Origin: Coriaria nepalensis
Lineage: Eukaryota > Streptophyta > Magnoliopsida > Cucurbitales > Coriariaceae
Length of the DNA: 64,000 nt
Reading direction: 5' to 3'
NCBI GenBank assembly: GCA_027186245.1
Contig: CP114481.1
Coordinates: 35,805,501-35,869,500, forward strand
The notes beneath the pieces are model-generated. The model had not been told where the DNA came from. It saw only the letters and a list, made by a program, of their open reading frames with translations, and searched no databases. Below are positions 51,471 through 62,300 of the stretch, one piece after another. A program made the translations under genes and the position numbers. Each line of letters opens with the position of its first letter. The first letter of the stretch is position 1.

Positions 51471-54400
51471 TTAATGCAAGGAAAGTGTACATTCGTTTAA
51501 CCTTAAAATCATTTCAATGAGTCATTTCAAGTCAATAACTTATTTCAAAGCAAGTCGAACGAATTCAATTTTTGCGCTACAAACACAAGTTTTGTGCATA
51601 ACTCGCAAATGATCAATGCAAGGAAAGTGTGCATTCGTTTAACTTAAAATCATTTCAATGAGTCATTTCAAGTCAATGACTTATTTCAAAGCAAGTTGAA
51701 CGAATTCTATTTTTTCACTTCAAACAGAAATTTTTTGCATAACTTGCAAATGATCAATGCAAGGAAAGTGTGCATTCGTTTAACCTTAAAATCATTTCAA
51801 TGAGTCATTTCAAGTCAATAACTTATTTCAAAGCAAGTCGAACGAATTCAATTTTTGCATTACAAACACAAGTTTTGTGCATAACTTCCAAATGATCATT
51901 GCAAGGAAAGTGTGCATTCGTTTAACCTTAAAATCATTTCAATGAGTCATTTCAAGTCAATAACTTATTTCAAAGCAAGTCGAATGAATTCTATTTTTTC
52001 ACTACAAACAGAAGTTTTTTGCATAACTTGCAAATGATCATTGCAAGGAAAGTGTGCATTCGTTTAACCTTAAAATCATTTCAATGAGTCATTTCAAGTC
52101 AATAACTTATTTCAAAGCAAGTCGAACGAATTCTATTTTTTCACTACAAACAGAAGTTTTTTGCTTAACTTGCAAATGATCAATGCAAGGAAAGTGTGCA
52201 TTCGTTTAACCTTTAAATCATTTCAATGAGTCATTTCAAGTCAATAACTTATTTCAAAGCAAGTCGAACAAATTCTATTTTTGCACTACAAACACAAGTT
52301 TTGTGCTTAAGTTGCAAATGATCAATGCAAGGAAAGTGTGCACTCGTTTAACCTTCAAATCATTTCAATGAGTCATTTCAAGTTAATAACTTATTTCAAA
52401 CCAAGTCGAACGAATTCAATTTTTGCACTACAAACACAAGTTTTGTGCATAACTTTCAAATGATCATTGCAAGGAAAGTGTGCATTCGTTTAACCTTAAA
52501 ATCATTTCAATGAGTCATTTCAAGTCAATAACTTATTTCAAAGCAAGTCGAACGAATTTTATTTTTGCACTACAAACACAAGTTTTGTGCATAACTTGCA
52601 AGTGATCAATGCAAGGAAAGTGTGCATTCGTTTAACCTTAAAATCATTTCAATGAGTCATTTCAAGTCAATAACTTATTTCAAAGCAAGTCGAACGAATT
52701 CAATTTTTGCACTACAAACACAAGTTTTGTGCATAACTTGCAGATGATCCATGCAAGGAAAGTGTGCATTCGTTTAACCTTAAAATCATTTCAATGAGTC
52801 ATTTCAAGTCAATAACTTATTTCAAAGCAAGTCGAAGAATTCAATTTTTGCACTACAAACACAAGTTTTGTGCATAACTTGCGAATGATGAATGCAAGGA
52901 AAGTGTGCATTCGTTTAACCTTAAAATCATTTCAATGAGTCATTTCAAGTCAATAACTTATTTCAAAGCAAATCGAACGAAATCAATTTTTGCACTACAA
53001 ACACAAGTTTTGTGCATAACTTCCAAATGATCATTGCAAGGAAAGTGTGCGTTCGTTTAACCTTAAAATCATTTCAATGAGTCATTTCAAGTCAATAACT
53101 TATTTCAAAGCAAGTCGAACGAATTCAATTTTTGCACTACAAACACAAGTTTTTTGCATAACTTGCAAATGATCAATGCCAGGAAAGTGTGCATTCGTTT
53201 AACTTAAAATCATTTCAATGAGTCATTTCAAGTCAATGACTTATTTCAAAGCAAGTTGAACGAATTCTATTTTTTTACTACAAACACAAGTTTTGTGCAT
53301 AACTTGCAAATGATCAATGCAAGGAAAGTGTGCATTCGTTTAACTTAAAATCATTTCAATGAGTCATTTCAAGTTAATAACTTATTTCAAAGCAAGTCGA
53401 ACGAATTCAATTTTTGCACTACAAACACAAGTTTTGTGCATAACTTTCAAATGATCATTGGAAGGAAAGTGTGCATTCGTCTAACCTTAAAATCATTTCA
53501 ATGAGTCATTTCAAGTCAATAACTTATTTCAAAGCAAGTCGAACGAATTCTATTTTTGCACTACAAACACAAGTTTTGTGCATAACTTGCAAGTGATCAA
53601 TGCAAGGAAAGTGTGCATTCGTTTAACCTTAAAATCATTTCAATGAGTCATTTCAAGTCAATAACTTATTTCAAAGCAAGTCGAACGAATTCAATTTTTG
53701 CACTACAAACACAAGTTTTGTGCATAACATGCAGATGATCAATGCAAGGAAAGTGTGCATTCGTTTAACCTTAAAATCATTTCAATGAGTCATTTCAAGT
53801 CAATAACTTATTTCAAAGCAAGTCGAACGAATTCAATTTTTGCAGTACAAACAGAAGTTTTGTGCATAACTTGCAAATGATCAATGCAAGGAAAGTGTGC
53901 ATTCGTTTGACTTAAAATCATTTCAATGAGTCATTTCAAATCAATAATTTATTTCAAAGCAAGTCGAACGGATTCAATTTTTGCACAACAAACACAAGTT
54001 TTGTGCATAACTTGCAGATGATCCATGCAAGGAAAGTGTGCATTCGTTTAACCTTAAAATCATTTCAATGAGTCATTTCAAGTCAATAACTTATTTCAAA
54101 GCAAGTCGAACGAATTCAATTTTTGCACTACAAACACAAGTTTTGTGCATAACTTGCGAATGATGAATGCAAGGAAAGTGTGCATTCGTTTAACCTTAAA
54201 ATCATTTCAATGAGTCATTTCAAGTCAATAACTTATTTCAAAGCAAATCGAACGAAATCAATTTTTGCACTACAAACACAAGTTTTGTGCATAACTTCCA
54301 AATGATCATTGTAAGGAAAGTGTGCATTCGTTTAACCTTAAAATCATTTCAATGAGTCATTTCAAGTCAATAAGTTATTTCCAACCAAGTCGAACGAATT

Positions 54401-54589
54401 CAATTTTTGCACTACAAACACAAGTTTTGTGCATAACTTGCAAATGATCATTGCAAGGAAAGTGTGCATTCGTTTAACCTTAAAATCATTTCAATGAGTC
54501 ATTTCAAGTCAATGACTTATTTCAAAGCAAGTTGAACGAATTCTATTTTTTCACTACAAACAGAAGTTTTTTGCATAACTTGCAAATGA
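51471..54589 (+). repeat. 22-monomer higher-order repeat, copy III (3119 bp)
   Basis: Marker spacing is exactly 3119 bp to the next copy. This unit shares with copy IV several otherwise rare changes: GATTAATGCAAGG, ACAGAAATTTTTTG, GCATTACAAAC, GTGCTTAAGTTGC, TTTCAAACCAAG, GAATTTTATTTTTGC, a two-base deletion giving GTCGAAGAATTC (52831), a TTTTTTTACTAC run, and CGTCTAACC (53478). It also aligns with copy I at an offset of 8934. Confidence 0.94.
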
Positions 54590-57500
54590 TTAATGCAAGG
54601 AAAGTGTACATTCGTTTAACCTTAAAATCATTTCAATGAGTCATTTCAAGTCAATAACTTATTTCAAAGCAAGTCGAACGAATTCAATTTTTGCGCTACA
54701 AACACAAGTTTTGTGCATAACTCGCAAATGATCAATGCAAGGAAAGTGTGCATTCGTTTAACTTAAAATCATTTCAATGAGTCATTTCAAGTCAATGACT
54801 TATTTCAAAGCAAGTTGAACGAATTCTATTTTCTCACTTCAAACAGAAATTTTTTGCATAACTTGCAAATGATCAATGCAAGGAAAGTGTGCATTCGTTT
54901 AACCTTAAAATCATTTCAATGAGTCATTTCAAGTCAATAACTTATTTCAAAGCAAGTCGAACGAATTCAATTTTTGCATTACAAACACAAGTTTTGTGCA
55001 TAACTTCCAAATGATCATTGCAAGGAAAGTGTGCATTCGTTTAACCTTAAAATCATTTCAATGAGTCATTTCAAGTCAATAACTTATTTCAAAGCAAGTC
55101 GAATGAATTCTATTTTTTCACTACAAACAGAAGTTTTTTGCATAACTTGCAAATGATCATTGCAAGGAAAGTGTGCATTCGTTTAACCTTAAAATCATTT
55201 CAATGAGTCATTTCAAGTCAATAACTTATTTCAAAGCAAGTCGAACGAATTCTATTTTTTCACTACAAACAGAAGTTTTTTGCTTAACTTGCAAATGATC
55301 AATGCAAGGAAAGTGTGCATTCGTTTAACCTTTAAATCATTTCAATGAGTCATTTCAAGTCAATAACTTATTTCAAAGCAAGTCGAACAAATTCTATTTT
55401 TGCACTACAAACACAAGTTTTGTGCTTAAGTTGCAAATGATCAATGCAAGGAAAGTGTGCACTCGTTTAACCTTCAAATCATTTCAATGAGTCATTTCAA
55501 GTTAATAACTTATTTCAAACCAAGTCGAACGAATTCAATTTTTGCACTACAAACACAAGTTTTGTGCATAACTTTCAAATGATCATTGCAAGGAAAGTGT
55601 GCATTCGTTTAACCTTAAAATCATTTCAATGAGTCATTTCAAGTCAATAACTTATTTCAAAGCAAGTCGAACGAATTTTATTTTTGCACTACAAACACAA
55701 GTTTTGTGCATAACTTGCAAGTGATCAATGCAAGGAAAGTGTGCATTCGTTTAACCTTAAAATCATTTCAATGAGTCATTTCAAGTCAATAACTTATTTC
55801 AAAGCAAGTCGAACGAATTCAATTTTTGCACTACAAACACAAGTTTTGTGCATAACTTGCAGATGATCCATGCAAGGAAAGTGTGCATTCGTTTAACCTT
55901 AAAATCATTTCAATGAGTCATTTCAAGTCAATAACTTATTTCAAAGCAAGTCGAAGAATTCAATTTTTGCACTACAAACACAAGTTTTGTGCATAACTTG
56001 CGAATGATGAATGCAAGGAAAGTGTGCATTCGTTTAACCTTAAAATCATTTCAATGAGTCATTTCAAGTCAATAACTTATTTCAAAGCAAATCGAACGAA
56101 ATCAATTTTTGCACTACAAACACAAGTTTTGTGCATAACTTCCAAATGATCATTGCAAGGAAAGTGTGCGTTCGTTTAACCTTAAAATCATTTCAATGAG
56201 TCATTTCAAGTCAATAACTTATTTCAAAGCAAGTCGAACGAATTCAATTTTTGCACTACAAACACAAGTTTTTTGCATAACTTGCAAATGATCAATGCCA
56301 GGAAAGTGTGCATTCGTTTAACTTAAAATCATTTCAATGAGTCATTTCAAGTCAATGACTTATTTCAAAGCAAGTTGAACGAATTCTATTTTTTTACTAC
56401 AAACACAAGTTTTGTGCATAACTTGCAAATGATCAATGCAAGGAAAGTGTGCATTCGTTTAACTTAAAATCATTTCAATGAGTCATTTCAAGTTAATAAC
56501 TTATTTCAAAGCAAGTCGAACGAATTCAATTTTTGCACTACAAACACAAGTTTTGTGCATAACTTTCAAATGATCATTGGAAGGAAAGTGTGCATTCGTC
56601 TAACCTTAAAATCATTTCAATGAGTCATTTCAAGTCAATAACTTATTTCAAAGCAAGTCGAACGAATTCTATTTTTGCACTACAAACACAAGTTTTGTGC
56701 ATAACTTGCAAGTGATCAATGCAAGGAAAGTGTGCATTCGTTTAACCTTAAAATCATTTCAATGAGTCATTTCAAGTCAATAACTTATTTCAAAGCAAGT
56801 CGAACGAATTCAATTTTTGCACTACAAACACAAGTTTTGTGCATAACATGCAGATGATCAATGCAAGGAAAGTGTGCATTCGTTTAACCTTAAAATCATT
56901 TCAATGAGTCATTTCAAGTCAATAACTTATTTCAAAGCAAGTCGAACGAATTCAATTTTTGCAGTACAAACAGAAGTTTTGTGCATAACTTGCAAATGAT
57001 CAATGCAAGGAAAGTGTGCATTCGTTTGACTTAAAATCATTTCAATGAGTCATTTCAAATCAATAATTTATTTCAAAGCAAGTCGAACGGATTCAATTTT
57101 TGCACAACAAACACAAGTTTTGTGCATAACTTGCAGATGATCCATGCAAGGAAAGTGTGCATTCGTTTAACCTTAAAATCATTTCAATGAGTCATTTCAA
57201 GTCAATAACTTATTTCAAAGCAAGTCGAACGAATTCAATTTTTGCACTACAAACACAAGTTTTGTGCATAACTTGCGAATGATGAATGCAAGGAAAGTGT
57301 GCATTCGTTTAACCTTAAAATCATTTCAATGAGTCATTTCAAGTCAATAACTTATTTCAAAGCAAATCGAACGAAATCAATTTTTGCACTACAAACACAA
57401 GTTTTGTGCATAACTTCCAAATGATCATTGTAAGGAAAGTGTGCATTCGTTTAACCTTAAAATCATTTCAATGAGTCATTTCAAGTCAATAAGTTATGTC

Positions 57501-57708
57501 CAACCAAGTCGAACGAATTCAATTTTTGCACTACAAACACAAGTTTTGTGCATAACTTGCAAATGATCATTGCAAGGAAAGTGTGCATTCGTTTAACCTT
57601 GAAATCATTTCAATGAGTCATTTCAAGTCAATGACTTATTTCAAAGCAAGTTGAACGAATTCTATTTTTTCACTACAAACAGAAGTTTTTTGCATAACTT
57701 GCAAATGA
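54590..57708 (+). repeat. 22-monomer higher-order repeat, copy IV (3119 bp)
   Basis: This copy is nearly identical to copy III. The two-base deletion at 52831 reappears at 55950, CGTCTAACC at 53478 reappears at 56597, and GCTTAAC at 52163 reappears at 55282. One visible difference is TTTTCTCACTTC near 54831 against TTTTTTCACTTC near 51712. Confidence 0.94.
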
Positions 57709-59350
57709 TCAATGCAAGGAAAGTGTACATTCGTTTAACCTTAAAATCATTTCAATGAGTCATTTCAAGTCAATAACTTATTTCAAAGCAAGTCGAACGA
57801 ATTCAATTTTTGCGCTACAAACACAAGTTTTGTGCATAACTCGCAAATGATCAATGCAAGGAAAGTGTGCATTCGTTTAACTTAAAATCATTTCAATGAG
57901 TCATTTCAAGTCAATGACTTATTTCAAAGCAAGTTGAACGAATTCTATTTTTTCACTTCAAACAGAAGTTTTTTGCATAACTTGCAAATGATCAATGCAA
58001 GGAAAGTGTGCATTCGTTTAACCTTAAAATCATTTCAATGAGTCATTTCAAGTCAATAACTTATTTCAAAGCAAGTCGAACGAATTCAATTTTTGCACTA
58101 CAAACACAAGTTTTGTGCATAACTTCCAAATGATCATTGCAAGGAAAGTGTGCATTCGTTTAACCTTAAAATCATTTCAATGAGTCATTTCAAGTCAATA
58201 ACTTATTTCAAAGCAAGTCGAATGAATTCTATTTTTTCACTACAAACAGAAGTTTTTTGCATAACTTGCAAATGATCATTGCAAGGAAAGTGTGCATTCG
58301 TTTAACCTTAAAATCATTTCAATGAGTCATTTCAAGTCAATAACTTATTTCAAAGCAAGTCGAACGAATTCTATTTTTTCACTACAAACAGAAGTTTTTT
58401 GCTTAACTTGCAAATGATCAATGCAGGGAAAGTGTGCATTCGTTTAACCTTTAAATCATTTCAATGAGTCATTTCAAGTCAATAACTTATTTCAAAGCAA
58501 GTCGAACAAATTCTATTTTTGCACTACAAACACAAGTTTTGTGCATAAGTTGCAAATGATCAATGCAAGGAAAGTGTGCACTCGTTTAACCTTCAAATCA
58601 TTTCAATGAGTCATTTTAAGTTAATAACTTATTTCAAAGCAAGTCGAACGAATTCAATTTTTGCACTACAAACACAAGTTTTGTGCATAACTTTCAAATG
58701 ATCATTGCAAGGAAAGTGTGCATTCGTTTAACCTTAAAATCATTTCAATGAGTCATTTCAAGTCAATAACTTATTTCAAAGCAAGTCGAACGAATTCTAT
58801 TTTTGCACTACAAACACAAGTTTTGTGCATAACTTGCAAGTGATCAATGCAAGGAAAGTGTGCATTCGTTTAACCTTAAAATCATTTCAATGAGTCATTC
58901 CAAGTCAATAACTTATTTCAAAGCAAGTCGAACGAATTCTATTTTTGCACTACAAACACAAGTTTTGTGCATAACTTGCAAATGATCAATGCAAGGAAAG
59001 TGTGCATTCGTTTAACTTAAAATCATTTCAATGAGTCATTTCAAGTCAATGACTTATTTCAAAGCAAGTTGAACGAATTCTATTTTTTCACTACAAACAC
59101 AAGTTTTGTGCATAACTTGCAAATGATCAATGCAAGGAAAGTGTGCATTCGTTTAACCTTAAAATCATTTCAATGAGTCATTTCAAGTCAATAACTTATT
59201 TCAAAGCAAGTCGAACGAATTCAATATTTGCACTACAAACACAAGTTTTGTGCATAACTTCCAAATGATGATTGCCAGGAAAGTGTGCGTTCGTTTAACC
59301 TTAAAATCATTTCAATGAGTCATTTCAAGTCAATAACTTATTTCAAAGCA
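57709..59350 (+). repeat. 22-monomer higher-order repeat, copy V (partial)
   Basis: The marker is at 57709 and GCTTAAC at 58401, the usual 692 bp apart. From about 58890 this copy leaves the copy III/IV pattern and follows copy I instead: GTCATTCCAAGTC at 58894 matches 43722, and GTGTGCGTTCG at 59283 matches 44111, both at an offset of 15172. Alignment with copy I is lost near 59350. Confidence 0.88.
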
Positions 59351-62300
59351 AGTCGAATGAATTCTAATTTTGCACTACAAACACAAGTTTTGTGCATAAC
59401 TTTCAAATGATCATTGCAAGGAAAGTGTGCATTCGTTTAACCTTAAAATCATTTCAATGAGTCATTTCAAGTCAATAACTTATTTCAAAGCAAGTCGAAC
59501 GAATTCTATTTTTGCACTACAAACACAAGTTTTGTGCATAACTTGCAAGTGATCAATGCAAGGAAAGTGTGCATTCGTTTAACCTTAAAATCATTTCAAT
59601 GAGTCATTCCAAGTCAATAACTTATTTCAAAACAAGTCGAACGAATTTTATTTTTGCCCTACAAACACAAGTTTTGTGTATAACTTGCAAATGATCAATG
59701 CAAGGAAAGTGTGCATTCGTTTAACTTAAAATCATTTCAATGAGTCATTTCAAGTCAATGACTTATTTCAAAGCAAGTCGAACGAATTCTATTTTTGCAC
59801 TACAAACACAAGTTTGGTGCATAACTTGCAAATGATCAATGCAAGGAAAGTGTGCATTCGTTTAACTTAAAATCATTTCAATGAGTCATTTCAAGTCAAT
59901 GACTTATTTCAAAGCAAGTTGAACGAATTCTATTTTTTCACTACAAACACAAGTTTTGTGCATAACTTGCAAATGATCAATGCAAGGAAAGTGTGCATTC
60001 GTTTAACCTTAAAATCATTTCGATGAGTCATTTCAAGTCAATAACTTATTTCAAAGCAAGTCGAACGAATTCAATTTTTGCACTACAAACACAAGTTTTG
60101 TGCATAACTTTCAAATGATCATTGCAAGGAAAGTGTGCATTCGTTTAACCTTAAAATCATTTCAATGAGTCATTCCAAGTCAATAACTTATTTCAAAGCA
60201 AGTCGAACGAATTCTATTTTTGCACTACAAACACAAGTTTTGTGCATAACTTGCAAATGATCAATGCAAGGAAAGTGTGCATTCGTTTAACTTAAAATCA
60301 TTTCAATGAGTCATTTCAAGTCAATGACTTATTTCAAAGCAAGTCGAACGAATTCTATTTTTGCACTACAAACACAAGTTTTGTGCATAACTTGCAAATG
60401 ATCAATGCAAGGAAAGTGTGCATTCGTTTAACTTAAAATCATTTCAATGAGTCATTTCAAGTCAATGACTTATTTCAAAGCAAGTCGAACGAATTCTATT
60501 TTTGCACTACAAACACAAGTTTTGTGCATAACTTGCAAATGATCAATGCAAGGAAAGTGTGCATTCGTTTAACTTAAAATCATTTCAATGAGTCATTTCA
60601 AGTCAATGACTTATTTCAAAGCAAGTTGAACGAATTCTATTTTTTCACTACAAACACAAGTTTTGTGCATAACTTGCAAATGATCAATGCAAGGAAAGTG
60701 TGCATTCGTTTAACCTTAAAATCATTTCGATGAGTCATTTCAAGTCAATAACTTATTTCAAAGCAAGTCGAACGAATTCAATTTTTGCACTACAAACAGA
60801 AGTTTTGTGCATAACTCGCAAATGATCAATGCAAGGAAAGTGTGCATTCGTTTAACTTAAAATCATTTCAATGAGTCATTTCAAGTCAATGACTTATTTC
60901 AAAGCAAGTTGAACGAATTCTATTTTTTCACTTCAAACAGAAGTTTTTTGCATAACTTGCAAATGATGAATGCAAGGAAAGTGTGCATTCGTTTAACCTT
61001 AAAATCATTTCAATGAGTCATTTCAAGTCAATAACTTATTTCAAAGCAAGTCGAACGAATTCAATTTTTGCACTACAAACACAAGTTTTGTGCATAACTT
61101 CCAAATGATCATTGCAAGGAAAGTGTGCATTCGTTTAACCTTAAAATCATTTCAATGAGTCATTTCAAGTCAATAACTTATTTCAAAGCAAGTCGAATGA
61201 ATTCTATTTTTTCACTACAAACAGAAGTTTTTTGCATAACTTGCAAATGATCAATGCAAGGAAAGTGTGCATTCGTTTAACCTTAAAATCATTTCAATGA
61301 GTCATTTCAAGTCAATAACTTATTTCAAAGCAAGTCGAACGAATTCTATTTTTTCACTACAAACAGAAGTTTTTTGCTTAACTTGCAAATGATCAATGCA
61401 AGGAAAGTGTGCATTCGTTTAACCTTTAAATCATTTCAATGAGTCATTTCAAGTCAATAACTTATTTCAAAGCAAGTCGAACAAATTCTATTTTTGCACT
61501 ACAAACACAAGTTTTGTGCATACGTTGCAAATGATCAATGCAAGGAAAGTGTGCACTCGTTTAACCTTCAAATCATTTCAATGAGTCATTTCAAGTTAAT
61601 AACTTATTTCAAAGCAAGTCGAACGAATTCAATTTTTGCACTACAAACACAAGTTTTGTGCATAACTTGCAAATGATCAATGCAAGGAAAGTGTGCATTC
61701 GTTTAACTTAAAATTATTTCAATGAGTCATTTCAAGTCAATGACTTATTTCAAAGCAAGTTGAACGAATTCTATTTTTTCACTACAAACACAAGTTTTGT
61801 GCATAACTTGCGAATGATCAATGCAAGGAAAGTGTGCATTCGTTTAACCTTAAAATCATTTCAATGAGTCATTTCAAGTCAATAACTTATTTCAAAGCAA
61901 GTCGAACGAATTCAATTTTTGCACTACAAACACAAGTTTTGTGCATAACTTCCAAATGATCATTGCAAGGAAAGTGTGCGTTCGTTTAACCTTAAAATCA
62001 TTTCAATGAGTCATTTCAAGTCAATAACTTATTTCAAAGCCAGTCGAATGAATTCTAATTTTGCACTACAAACACAAGTTTTGTGCATAAGTTGCAAATA
62101 ATCAATGCAAGGAAAGTGTGCATTCGTTTAACTTAAAATCATTTCAATGAGTCATTTCAAGTCAATGACTTATTTCAAAGCAAGTTGAACGAATTCTATT
62201 TTTTCACTACAAACAGAAGTTTTTTGCATAAATTGCAAATGATCAATGCAAGGAAAGTGTGCATTCGTTTAACCTTAAAATCATTTCGATGAGTCATTTC

